Source: Entamoeba histolytica HM-1:IMSS
Lineage: Eukaryota > Evosea > Mastigamoebida > Endamoebidae
Assembly (NCBI RefSeq): GCF_000208925.1
Contig: NW_001915031.1
Span: forward strand, 1-35,237
Direction: 5' to 3'
Length of the DNA: 35,237 bases
Shown here: positions 17,916-27,849 of the stretch, one piece after another
How the letters are laid out: each line of letters starts with the position of its first letter
How positions within the stretch are numbered: the first letter of the stretch is position 1
The notes under the pieces: model-generated
The model's database searches: none
What the model was told of the DNA's origin: nothing
The model's input: only the letters and a program-made list of their open reading frames with translations
Made by a program: the position numbers and the translations under genes

Positions 17916-20900
17916 ATGCTTCTTGCAATTATTCTTTTAATATCATTGTCTTATGGACATACAAGTAGTATGAATGTTCCTTCTGTTTTGTTGCCATATC
18001 CAACAAAACAACATTCAATTGATTATACCATTGAAGCAACAAATGGATGTTTTCAGTGGAGCACATCAAACCCAACAGTTTCTACACTTTATCCTATTGG
18101 TGGAAAATGTTCTACACAATGTAAAATTTCTGTTCAACCCACAACAAAGAAAGGAAGACAATCATTTTGGGTGTATGCTGTTGATGAATTACAACATGTT
18201 AATTTAAGAACAGAAGTAACAATTGATTCTATTGATCGTATTGATGTTGTTACTACAACTCGTTTGATGAATAAAGATGATTATGAAGTTCTTGAAATTG
18301 CTGGATATGATGCTATTGGTAATAAATTTTCAACATTAGAAGGTATTCCAGTGACATGGTCTATTGATAGTGTTAATGGAACAAAAGGAAATGGAGGAGA
18401 TTATGTTAGAATTGAAAAATTTTCAACTGCTGGACATACCCTTAAATTAAAAGCTAGTGAAACTATTTTAGATATGGAAAGATATCATCTTTCTACTTCA
18501 AAAGTTCTTGTTAAAGGTTTAGAACTTGGTAAAGCACAAATGACTGCACAATTAACTGAAGAACCAACTAAAGTATCATCTGTTATTCTTACTGTTTTGC
18601 AAATTCTTGTAGTTCTTCCAGAGAAAGATTTATATGTTCTTCCAAATACTCAAATACCTTATCAAGTGTTTACTACTAAAAGAAATGAACTTGGTCCTCA
18701 AATTGTTATGCCAAATCCAAATTATAAATGGGTTAGTTATAATGAAGGTATTGTTTCTATTCAACAAAATGGATTGGCTTCTGCATATAAAAATGGAAAA
18801 GCAGTTATTTCAGTTATGTACATTGAAACACCAGAATCAATTCAAAAAAGAACAATTAATGTAGTTTCTCCTTATAAAGTTAGATTAGTATGGAAAGAAA
18901 TTAGAGGAGTTTGGCAATGGATTGAAGGTAAGACTTATGAGGTTAAACCAGAATTAGTTGATAGTCATGGAAATGCTATTTCTTATGTTAGTAATGCTGA
19001 ATATAAAATTACATTAAATGGAGGAATTAAAATTATTTCAAATGAGCCAGGATATACTTCATTTATTGTTGCTACTGAAAAAGAAGGAAGAGCTTCAATA
19101 AGTGCATCATTTGTAAAAGGAAATGGATTTTCTGTAAGAGGAAATAGTGTTTATTGTATTCAAGATATTATTATTTCCCAACAAGTTATTGCTTCACCTA
19201 AAAAATTAAAGCTAGCAGTTCCAGGTACTGCAGGATGTAAAATTATTGCACATGGAGGACATGGAGAGTATGTATATTCAGTAAATGGTGAATCAGTTGC
19301 TGTTACTAATGATGGAGTTGTTTTCCCAAGAAGTGCAGGTAAAGTGAATGTTACAGTTAGTGATTCTAGAAATAGTGAAAATTTTGATATTGTTATTGTA
19401 GAAGCATCTGAAGTTGCTTCAATTGAAATTGGAAATGATGTAGCTGAAGTTATTGTTGGAGGTACATTAAATTTCACTGCTCTTGCAAGAGATACTGATG
19501 GTATTTATTTTGATACATGTTCTTCTGCTGCTGTAAATTGGAAAGTAATGCAACCAGAAATATTCCAATTAAAAACAAATTCAACATCACAAAAAGCTGA
19601 AATTTTAGCAAGTAAATCAGGATCTACTACTCTTGTTGCTACTTATGGAAAAGGAATTGCTGAAGTTCAAGTATTTGCATATGAAAAATTACAACTATCA
19701 TATAAAAGTTCAAGAGACCCACATATTGTTAAAGCTTCTGGATTTAAAATTTCATATGAAGGAGGACCTCTTCCTTGGTATTTAAATAAAGGACTTTATT
19801 TTACTAATATTACACTTAGAAATAGAATTGCAGATGTTTATAATATGGGAAATAATCAATTATTCTTTGTTTGTAAAGAATATGGTAAATCAATGGTTAT
19901 GATCACAGTTGGAAATAAAGTAGGAAAAACTCATAATTATACTGTTCATACTTCTGCTAAAATGGAGTTTACTTGTAGTGAGCCATCAGTTCTTATGCTA
20001 ACTACACAAGAAGTTTATGAAAGTGATAATGCTGGAAAGGAAATTGTTACTAATAACGTTCCAGGAATTTGTAGAGAACGAGCTGTAAGTGGAAGTGATA
20101 GTGTTACAAGTGAAATGACAGTAAGAGTTGGAGAAGAACTTGATTTAATTGGATATGTTAAACCATCAGTTACAGGAATGTTTACTAATTCATCTTCTGT
20201 TGAGTATGTATGGTCAACATCTGATAGACATATGTTATCAATAAGCAGACAAATTAATAAAGAAGATCATTCTTCAATTCATGTTTCAGTTGGGGATAGT
20301 ATTGGAAAGGTTGAACTTAGACTTACTGCAATAAAATATCAAAAGAAATACTTCAACAACGCAAGAATGTCTGGTAAACTTGATATTAATAATAATTTGA
20401 TAAGAACTATTACATTAAATGTTGTAGATGTTGTTAGTGTTTCTCCAAAAGTAGTTACTCTCTTTAATCATCCTGATAATTTTGTTAAATTAATTGCATC
20501 AAGTGGAAGTGGATTTTACAATTTTACTACAGATACTCCAAATAATGTTATGATTGAACATTATGGAACTGACTCTAGTTGTATTGTTAGACCAAGAAAT
20601 GAGTCAAATACTTACATTGTTGCTAATGATGTTTGTTTCAATGGAAAGAATGATGAAGCACGAGTTGTTGTAACTGTTTCAGATATACATGGAGTAAATA
20701 TTATTGTTACAGACCAAATTGAAATAGGAGAGACTTCTGAATTGACATTTGAAGCTATTGATGTTAATGGTCAACCATTTGATGAGTCACAGTATAAGTT
20801 TATGGATATTAAAGTAACAACTGATAATTCTAATGTGTTCTTAGAAAAGAAAGGTATTAAAAAATATTCTATTACTGGATCTACTGTTGGAATGGCTATG

Positions 20901-23021
20901 ATTGTTGTTACTATTAATAATGTTCAATCAAAACCATCAAGTGTTATTATATATGAGCATTTTTCATGTACTCCAAAAGAAATTAACTTAATTCCACTTG
21001 CACAAGAAGATATAAAGTGTCGTGGAGGACCTCCACTTAGATCTACTGTTTCTCATGTTATTCTTAGTGGAAATGCTGTACAATTAAATGGAGATAAAGT
21101 TATTGGAGAAATTAAAGGAAGATCAGTTATTGAAAGTAGAATATCATTTATTGAATTACTAAGTGGTGAAAAGAGAGAAAAAGGAAAAGAAAATTGTGAA
21201 GTTATTGTAAGACATTTGACTGGATTACGAATGGATGCACATCAAACAACTCTTGAAGTTGGAGGACAAACAAAAATTCGAGTTATTGGAGAAGCTGATG
21301 GAGTTCCTGTTAGTATTGCTGCAACTCAATTAGATTTTTCATGGAGTCAAAGTGATGATATACCCTTAGAAATATTATCCGTGTATCATAAAACTAATAT
21401 TACTGCAAATGAAGAAATGTCACACACTGTTCTCTTAATGGCTAAGAAAGCTGGACAAACTCGAGTTAATGTAAAAATAGTCAATATCCAAAAAGGATTA
21501 CCTTCAGCTTATAAACAATTATCTGCTTCTATTTTGATTCATGTTGTTGATCCATTTTCTTCATTATGTGCTGGAAGGTGTAGAAATGTTATTGATATGG
21601 CTGTACATTCTACTACACAAATTATAACTAACCGTGAACCTTCAGAAGTTACATTCCAAATATGTGAGGGATCTGATATTATTACTGTTGATGCAGCTGG
21701 AATTGTCAAGTCTCATGGAACACCAGGATCTGCTGTTGTTCATGTTGTTGAAAGTGAAACAGGAGAAACATTAAGTTATGTTGTAAAAGTACATAGAATT
21801 CATGCAATAGAATTGTTACCATTATATAGTTCAAATGGATTATCAGTTGGAGAAACAATGAAATTTGAAATGATACCAATTGGAGATAGAGGAAGAGTAT
21901 TGAAACCATCATATGATAAGTTAGTTCAATTTGATTTAATTCCAAGTGGATCAGCATCAATTATTCAAAGTAGTAATTTGAGTATTGTTGAAGTTACTGC
22001 TGCTAAGCCAGGAAGAGTTATTGTTAGAGTTAGAAGTTCTGAAGGTGTTAGATTACAAGACGAAGTTAGAGTTACTGTTCATCATTCTGTTTCACCAATT
22101 AATCCAGTTGTTACTGTTGGAAGTGAAATTAGATTCAAAACTGCTGGAGAAGCTAAATGGACAACAGAATCTAGAAATATTATTTCCATTGACTCTAATG
22201 GTAGGGCTATAGCTAAGTCTATTGGTAGAACAGTTGTAATGACCACATCATCAACACCAGCACAAACAAGAGTTAGTGTATCACCATTAGAAAGTGCATC
22301 ATTAGAACCTGCTACAGTTGGTTCAGGCAGAGTTCTTATTCCAGTGACGTTGTATGCAGAAGCTGGTATGGTAACACAACAAAGTAATGTTGATCTTAAT
22401 CTAAATGCTTATTGTTCTATAGATCAATCAACATGGGCACATGCATCTGTAGAAGTTGTTTATGGAAAAATTTATTGTTCTGTTGTTGCAGTACCAACAA
22501 CTTCAGGTAAAGTTCCTAATCAAGTTAAGTTAAGATTTAATGCAAAGGATGGTTTTGGAAAAGCTGTCCAAGCTGTTGCTGTATTGCCATTTAGAGCTGG
22601 TATTGTTGCTAAACCAGGAAATCTAAAAATTAAAACAGGAGAAGAAGCTAATTTAGATATATTCAGAGCTAAAGGAGATGTCATTGTTCGTGATTTAACT
22701 GGAAAGTTACAAATTAGAGAAGTTACAAGAAGTGATGGAAGTGCTTCATTTGTTGTTAGAGGAATGGAAAATGTTAAAGGAGATATTGAAATACTTGATG
22801 GAACTGAAACACTTAAAGTTTTTGTTGAAGTTGGAGAGATTAAAGAACGAAAACTTGGAAGAACATCTGCTAATGCTTTAGGACCAATTGTTATAGCAAT
22901 CCTTTCAATTATTCTTGCATCATTAGTATTCTTCTTATGTCAAAGAAGAACTGATAATGGTCCTGCACAATATAATCCAGGATATGGATATTATAACCCA
23001 CAACAACAATACCGATATTGA
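17916..23021 (+). CDS. NUP210: Nuclear pore membrane glycoprotein gp210 (NUP210) homologue
   Basis: 1701 residues, close to the roughly 1850-1900 of animal and plant gp210. A signal peptide (MLLAIILLISLSYG) is followed by the typical start NVPSVLLPYP and then IEATNGCFQWSTSNPTV. A long series of Ig-like/BID_2 strands follows through about residue 1640 (for example WVSYNEGIVSIQQNGLASAY, WTTESRNIISIDSNGRAIAK). One membrane helix near the C-terminus (about 1656-1675, GPIVIAILSIILASLVFFLC) is followed by a 26-residue Q/Y/N/P/G-rich tail. Family topology places the large region in the perinuclear lumen and the tail in the pore. It would be an integral ring component of the nuclear pore. The coding region is intronless. 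Several N-glycosylation sequons fit a lumenal domain. Family assignment is firm. Confidence 0.9.
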   Translation: MLLAIILLISLSYGHTSSMNVPSVLLPYPTKQHSIDYTIEATNGCFQWSTSNPTVSTLYPIGGKCSTQCKISVQPTTKKGRQSFWVYAVDELQHVNLRTEVTIDSIDRIDVVTTTRLMNKDDYEVLEIAGYDAIGNKFSTLEGIPVTWSIDSVNGTKGNGGDYVRIEKFSTAGHTLKLKASETILDMERYHLSTSKVLVKGLELGKAQMTAQLTEEPTKVSSVILTVLQILVVLPEKDLYVLPNTQIPYQVFTTKRNELGPQIVMPNPNYKWVSYNEGIVSIQQNGLASAYKNGKAVISVMYIETPESIQKRTINVVSPYKVRLVWKEIRGVWQWIEGKTYEVKPELVDSHGNAISYVSNAEYKITLNGGIKIISNEPGYTSFIVATEKEGRASISASFVKGNGFSVRGNSVYCIQDIIISQQVIASPKKLKLAVPGTAGCKIIAHGGHGEYVYSVNGESVAVTNDGVVFPRSAGKVNVTVSDSRNSENFDIVIVEASEVASIEIGNDVAEVIVGGTLNFTALARDTDGIYFDTCSSAAVNWKVMQPEIFQLKTNSTSQKAEILASKSGSTTLVATYGKGIAEVQVFAYEKLQLSYKSSRDPHIVKASGFKISYEGGPLPWYLNKGLYFTNITLRNRIADVYNMGNNQLFFVCKEYGKSMVMITVGNKVGKTHNYTVHTSAKMEFTCSEPSVLMLTTQEVYESDNAGKEIVTNNVPGICRERAVSGSDSVTSEMTVRVGEELDLIGYVKPSVTGMFTNSSSVEYVWSTSDRHMLSISRQINKEDHSSIHVSVGDSIGKVELRLTAIKYQKKYFNNARMSGKLDINNNLIRTITLNVVDVVSVSPKVVTLFNHPDNFVKLIASSGSGFYNFTTDTPNNVMIEHYGTDSSCIVRPRNESNTYIVANDVCFNGKNDEARVVVTVSDIHGVNIIVTDQIEIGETSELTFEAIDVNGQPFDESQYKFMDIKVTTDNSNVFLEKKGIKKYSITGSTVGMAMIVVTINNVQSKPSSVIIYEHFSCTPKEINLIPLAQEDIKCRGGPPLRSTVSHVILSGNAVQLNGDKVIGEIKGRSVIESRISFIELLSGEKREKGKENCEVIVRHLTGLRMDAHQTTLEVGGQTKIRVIGEADGVPVSIAATQLDFSWSQSDDIPLEILSVYHKTNITANEEMSHTVLLMAKKAGQTRVNVKIVNIQKGLPSAYKQLSASILIHVVDPFSSLCAGRCRNVIDMAVHSTTQIITNREPSEVTFQICEGSDIITVDAAGIVKSHGTPGSAVVHVVESETGETLSYVVKVHRIHAIELLPLYSSNGLSVGETMKFEMIPIGDRGRVLKPSYDKLVQFDLIPSGSASIIQSSNLSIVEVTAAKPGRVIVRVRSSEGVRLQDEVRVTVHHSVSPINPVVTVGSEIRFKTAGEAKWTTESRNIISIDSNGRAIAKSIGRTVVMTTSSTPAQTRVSVSPLESASLEPATVGSGRVLIPVTLYAEAGMVTQQSNVDLNLNAYCSIDQSTWAHASVEVVYGKIYCSVVAVPTTSGKVPNQVKLRFNAKDGFGKAVQAVAVLPFRAGIVAKPGNLKIKTGEEANLDIFRAKGDVIVRDLTGKLQIREVTRSDGSASFVVRGMENVKGDIEILDGTETLKVFVEVGEIKERKLGRTSANALGPIVIAILSIILASLVFFLCQRRTDNGPAQYNPGYGYYNPQQQYRY

Positions 23022-23148
23022 ATAAAGTAAGATTGATGATTTTTTATTGGTTTTGTTAAAATGATTTCTTTTTGAAAAAAAAAATAATCATCTCAGAAGA
23101 TCAACTTTGAGATTTGATGAGTTGGAGTTTTTTTTGCAATACTACAAA

Positions 23149-23156
23149 ATGAACTA
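23149..23156 (+). promoter_or_regulatory. GAAC-type motif upstream of the acyl-CoA-synthetase-like gene
   Basis: AATGAACT, an exact match to the described GAAC consensus, but about 70 bases before the ATG at 23221. This implies a longer 5' UTR than neighbours, or a chance match. Confidence 0.3.
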
Positions 23157-23220
23157 ATCAAAACTATCAAAAACTTGTTTAAAAAATTAAAAATAGAAAA
23201 ATAAAAAATATTTTATTTTA

Positions 23221-25881
23221 ATGTCAACATCTAGATCACCACATCATTTCAGTGTTCTTAATCCTTTTCGTAGAAAAGGAGGTGATGAAAAAGAAGGAGA
23301 TGAAAAAGGTGATAAAGAAGAGTTTAGTCCAAAAGTCAAAGAAGAAAAAAAAGAGAAAAAAAAAGAAGAAAAAAAAGAAAAAGAACGAGAGAAGAAGGAA
23401 CGGAAAGAAGAAAAGAAAAAGAAAGGGAGTGAAGAAAACATTTTAGATGATTTTCTCAGAAAAGCAAGAATTCAAAAACAAAAAACTCACGAAGAAATTT
23501 TTGTTCCTGAAGAAAAAACTAAAAAAGAAAATAAAGACATAGTTGAAACAAAAAAAGATGAAACGAAAGAAGATAGTCTTTGTTTTGCAAAAGGATTAGA
23601 CCCAAACGAAAGTAAAGATGATATTTTGAAAGGTCAAAAAGAAAATATTGAGAAAGAAACAGACATTGAAATAAAAGAAGAGTCATTAATAGCAGAAACA
23701 GACACTGAAAAAATAAAAAATCAAGAAGAAAATTTAACAACTAAACAAGAAGATAAAAAAGACAAAGGATTAGAAAAACAAAGTCGATTAGAACAAACAA
23801 CAAAAAAAATTAAGTCTATGATTTTTATGAAAGAGCTTAGTCATAAAAATGAAGAAAAACCAAGAGAAGATGAAGAAATAGTTAGTAATGTCGATGACAT
23901 ACAAAAAGATGTGAGAGTTGTTATTGAAAGTGTACCAAAGAAAAAAAAGAAAAAAACAAATTTTGTCAAAGAACGATTAAGAAGAAGTGGATTAAAAAGT
24001 CATGCAAGTGGAGTTTCAACATCACATATGAATTCGGATGATGTTACAGATAGATTTTTTATTACTGATGAATTACCTTCATTTAGAAAAGAACAGTTTA
24101 ACGTTACATGGGATGGATTTACTAAAGAACAAAAAGAGTCAATGTTTGAAACGAAAGGAACATTTATTAAGTATTTAGACCGTTTTGAAAAAGAGTCAAA
24201 AGAGCAAATCATTTATATTGAAGACAATTATCAAATTAAATTCGATGATTTATATAGAAATGCTAAAGTATTTGCTAAGTCTTTAATGTGTATTGATGTT
24301 TCTGTTAAACAGCCAAGTGTTATGATTATTATGGAAAATGGAATACATTCAATTACTTCTGCACTTGGAGTTATGCTTGCTGGAATGTCAGCCGTTTATG
24401 TTCATCCAGGTTCATCAATTGAAATGTTAAAATTAATTATTAACAAGTCTAATGTTAGAATTTGTTTGTTAGACCATACATCAATGACATTCAGTGATTT
24501 ATGGGATATATTTGATATAATTTTAATTAACGTAGAAGGAGAATACAAAGAAATATATGAACCATATGAATTTAAAGGAACAACAGAAATTAATAATAAA
24601 TTAAGACATAAATTAACTCAAAAAATGGTAGAAAAAATTCATCCTAAAGCACAACCACAATTTTATGATGCTGAAAATGGAGAAATTAGTATTGAAACAG
24701 AAAATGAATGTGTGTTTACTCTTGAAAGTTTTTTATCAAGATCTACGTCTGTTCCTGATGAAATGTTTTATCAAAAAATTAATTCTATTACTACAAATTC
24801 TATTGTTGAAATTGTTTTTGTTCCATCAAAACATGGAGGATATAAAGGAATAATTTGGACACAAGGGAATGTTTTATCTCAAACAAATCAAATTATTACA
24901 TTATTTTCACTGAATAATAAAACACGGATATTACATCATTTACCAAATAGTTATTATTTAGAAAGATTATTTTGTTTTTATATTCCCATTATTACAAGAT
25001 GTTCTGTTTCAGTTATCGATTCAACAAGTACAAGAGGTTTAATGATACCGTTTTTAAAAGCACTTGAACGACATAAACCTTCTTTATTATTTTCTACACC
25101 ACGTGTATTTGAAAAATTAAATAAAATTGTTAAACAAAAGAAAATAACAAAAAAATGTATTTGTGTTTCAACTTATCTTGCAAAGTCAACTCAAGCTATT
25201 TCAATTTGTACTGGAATTTGTTCTCCTGAAGCATGTGGTTTTGTTACAATGAATAGGCCTGGATTCATTGAAGAAAATACTGCTGGTCCTGCACTTGATG
25301 ATATGCATACCCAAGTCAATAATGGAAAATTAAGAGTATGGGGACCTTCAGTAACTCCAGGATATGTAAGTGGAGATGTTAGAGGAAAAAAAGGAGTTTT
25401 ATTAAATCCAATAGTTGAAATGATTAATGTTGATGGTACTAAAATATATTCAGTTATTGGTAAAGTCTCTCCAACTGTTGTTACTTCTAATGACGTTATT
25501 TTACATTGTCCAATTATTGAAGACTTAATACGAAAAATTCAAACAATAGATAATTGTCTTGTTGTTGGTGATGGAAAGAGATGTGCTGGAGCATTACTTA
25601 CAGTAAAAGAAAATGAAGTACAAAAAGCATTTGGACCAGGTGATGTTAGAAGAAATAGTGAATATATGAAATGGTTAAAAAAGAGGGTTGTTGACCTTAT
25701 GGCAGTTTTTCCATCATATATGAGGATTAAAAGATTTATTATTGTTAAAGACAATATTACTGATGAATTTCCAATTCAAATTAAACCCCATTTAACAAAT
25801 GAAGAAAGAATTCGACTTTATAACAAATTTAAAAAAGCAATTGATATGATGTACCCAAATGAACCTTATTGTGAAAAATAA
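23221..25881 (+). CDS. Acyl-CoA-synthetase-like pseudoenzyme with K/E-rich N-terminus
   Basis: 886 residues. Residues about 20-255 are a K/E-rich, low-complexity, probably coiled or disordered region with a basic patch (KKKKKK near 240-245). Residues about 295-886 align by landmarks with long-chain acyl-CoA synthetases. These are HLPNSYYLERLFCFYIPI (573-590, cf. LPL.H..ER), KPSLLFSTPRVFEKL (619-633, cf. PT....VPRVF..), GICSPEACGFVT (665-676, replacing YG.TE) and the final ITDEFPIQIKPHL (846-858). The ATP-binding T(S/G)GTTG.PKG loop is replaced by FVPSKHGGYKG (533-543), and the TGD motif by YSVIGKVSP (743-751). I infer an inactive adenylate-forming fold, perhaps a regulator or membrane tether. 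Active members make fatty acyl-CoA at membranes. Its stop lies 30 bases from the convergent gene's stop. Confidence 0.75.
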   Translation: MSTSRSPHHFSVLNPFRRKGGDEKEGDEKGDKEEFSPKVKEEKKEKKKEEKKEKEREKKERKEEKKKKGSEENILDDFLRKARIQKQKTHEEIFVPEEKTKKENKDIVETKKDETKEDSLCFAKGLDPNESKDDILKGQKENIEKETDIEIKEESLIAETDTEKIKNQEENLTTKQEDKKDKGLEKQSRLEQTTKKIKSMIFMKELSHKNEEKPREDEEIVSNVDDIQKDVRVVIESVPKKKKKKTNFVKERLRRSGLKSHASGVSTSHMNSDDVTDRFFITDELPSFRKEQFNVTWDGFTKEQKESMFETKGTFIKYLDRFEKESKEQIIYIEDNYQIKFDDLYRNAKVFAKSLMCIDVSVKQPSVMIIMENGIHSITSALGVMLAGMSAVYVHPGSSIEMLKLIINKSNVRICLLDHTSMTFSDLWDIFDIILINVEGEYKEIYEPYEFKGTTEINNKLRHKLTQKMVEKIHPKAQPQFYDAENGEISIETENECVFTLESFLSRSTSVPDEMFYQKINSITTNSIVEIVFVPSKHGGYKGIIWTQGNVLSQTNQIITLFSLNNKTRILHHLPNSYYLERLFCFYIPIITRCSVSVIDSTSTRGLMIPFLKALERHKPSLLFSTPRVFEKLNKIVKQKKITKKCICVSTYLAKSTQAISICTGICSPEACGFVTMNRPGFIEENTAGPALDDMHTQVNNGKLRVWGPSVTPGYVSGDVRGKKGVLLNPIVEMINVDGTKIYSVIGKVSPTVVTSNDVILHCPIIEDLIRKIQTIDNCLVVGDGKRCAGALLTVKENEVQKAFGPGDVRRNSEYMKWLKKRVVDLMAVFPSYMRIKRFIIVKDNITDEFPIQIKPHLTNEERIRLYNKFKKAIDMMYPNEPYCEK

Positions 25882-25911
25882 TTACTTAATTGAATCATGT
25901 TTATGTATTAT

Positions 25912-27248
25912 TTATTTGTTTGGTTTTGGTGCAAAAATCAGACTATTTCCATCAAATATATTCGGAATGAATTTTACTTCTTTTGTAAGATCAACTTTTC
26001 TTCTATCTTTCCATACTGTATAATTAAATGCAGTAAATGCCTATATGTTATATAAATAAACGTACATTTTAAAAAATAAGTTTAACAAAAAAATACAATG
26101 AATAAACAAACGACTGAATATTGTTTATGGGTTTTATCTGGTTGAGAGACAAAGATATTTTTTAACTTTTTAAATGATGAATATGTCAAAAAACTATATG
26201 CGCAATAATCATTTTTAATAAAGCAAGAATCAATAACCATGATATATTCTAATTCATATTGTGATAATTCATTAAATTCAATTGTTTCTATAAATCTATT
26301 ATCTCCACTAAAATGATTAAATAAAACTTGGTATTGTCTCCAATTTACTGCATTTCTTACTTTAATTGTATAAAAACCTGTTTTATCACAAAATATTGGA
26401 TCATTACATCGTAATTTTGTTGCATTATAATTCACATACAATTCATTTTTCTTATAGTCATGTGAAGGGTTGTCATTTAACCAATCTACAGAACCTCTTG
26501 AGTTGGGACATACCGAAGTTTCAACTTCAATAGAAACATTTCCAGTATAATATGTAAGTGAATGAAGACCTCCATGAATAATAAATCCTCCACCAGCAAA
26601 CGTATCATCCCAACCAACAACACAATACGTTTTAATTCCAATATTTGTTATGTCATTAGTTACATGAAATGTTCTTCCAGACTCAACTGGAATTTTAAAT
26701 TTATATCCATTAATTTCAACATTATTGACTGCATCTGTTAATGTTAAAAGAACTGGTGAAATTCTAAGTAAGTCCTTTGCTTCATTAATACTATACACAC
26801 TTTTAATTGATTCTATTGTGACATACCATCCTTGTTGTTCTGTTGCATTATAATGATATGTGTAAAGACCATCAAATAACCGTGGAACTGACCTTGAAAT
26901 TGATTGAATTAATGAATTATTTAATGCTAATGAAATATCATTATTAAGAACAGCATTATTTGGAAGTGACTGATGATAAAACAAAGAAAGAATTGGACAG
27001 GTGAGTGTATCACAATATAATGGATATGCATGAGGTGAGTAATATTTTTGTTTCCAAAACGTTCCATTTGGTACTTTTTCTGTGAGAGGAATAATAATTG
27101 AATTGTTTGTAAAAAATATCACTAAAACTAAAATTGAACCTGTTGACATGGTAATTGCAAATAATATACCAAGAAGCAAATAAGATTTTGAACTACCTTC
27201 TGTTATTTTATTATTATCATTAAATTGTTTGTACTTGCTGTTATTCAT
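25912..27248 (-). CDS. Single-pass membrane protein with papain-like echo, two exons
   Basis: Exon 1 is 27248-26112, exon 2 is 26040-25912. A 71-base intron (26041-26111) runs GTTTGTTTATT to ATATAG, phase 0. The product is 421 residues. The ATG at 27248 is used because the upstream in-frame codon at 27266 is TTG. A membrane helix (about 23-47) follows a short cytosolic head, with no cleavable signal, so topology is probably type II. The ectodomain has sequons NGT, NAT and NVS and many Cys. The segment EAKDLLRISPVLLTL ... KTYCVVGWDDTFAGGGFIIH (about 156-225) resembles the later part of papain-like proteases (GPV..., H(A/C)V.(L/I)VG(Y/W).D...Y(W)I.(K/R)NSWG). Entamoeba has membrane-anchored C1A proteases of this topology (EhCP-C group). 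However, there is no C.SCW box, the His position reads TYC and NSWG is missing. A degenerate relative is likely but not proven. Confidence 0.65.
26041..26111 (-). other. Intron of the papain-like membrane-protein gene
   Basis: 71 bases on the - strand, GTTTGTTTATTC to AACATATAG. Reading through gives an unlikely hydrophobic tail (CLFIVFFC). Splicing gives 42 further residues in a well-formed frame (starting AFTAFNYTVWKDRRKVDLTK). Confidence 0.8.
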
Positions 27249-27849
27249 TTTTGTTTTTAAAAACAATATATTTTTTAGTTCTTATTACTTTTTTTTTTAA
27301 TTTTTTGTTATATTTCATTTGTTAAACATAATTACTTATTTGATATTTATTTTTCATTGTTTATTCCACTTTTGACTTCTTTTTATATTATATGTAATTA
27401 ATGTATATTAATATCAAAAAACATCTCTCCTTTTTTTTAAACAACTCTCTTGGTATTATTTTCATTGTCACTTTCATTAAAAGAGTATAATAATAGTATG
27501 TTATTTAAAATTTTACAACAAAACAAAAAACAATTGATGTGCTTTTTTTTAACACTTGTATTTTCTATGAAAAAATAAAATCACTTTTATTGAAAAAGAC
27601 TCATTAATACAAATACATGTCAAATAGATACTTTGATTTAATTTTCTAAAAAATTGAATATAATAAAAACTGTAACAAAACAAATTATTCAAAACATTCA
27701 ATCTAAACAATTAAATAGAAATAGATTTTTCTAAAGGAAAATTGAAAATAAAAAAATTTCATATCTTCAAAATAGAAACATTAAAAAAAAAAGAAATTAG
27801 AAAAATATAAATAAAAAAACTAAAAAAAAATAAACAAAAGTTGGAAAAG
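27249..27849. other. Divergent intergenic region
   Basis: 600 bases between the papain-like gene (-) and the CNOT10-like gene (+). Very A/T-rich with long A and T tracts; no open frame or clear GAAC element is visible. The last 60 bases before the CNOT10-like ATG are A-rich. Confidence 0.4.

Noticed and set aside
19160..19477. - strand frame inside NUP210
   Set aside because: Shadow of the strongly supported NUP210 frame.
23244..23441. F/S-rich frame antisense to the K/E-rich arm
   Set aside because: Direct complement of poly-AAG/GAA codons; not a gene.
27249..27266. Six extra N-terminal residues for the papain-like protein and three for the CNOT10-like protein (27841-27849)
   Set aside because: Both extensions need a TTG start; in-frame ATG codons at 27248 and 27850 are the natural starts.
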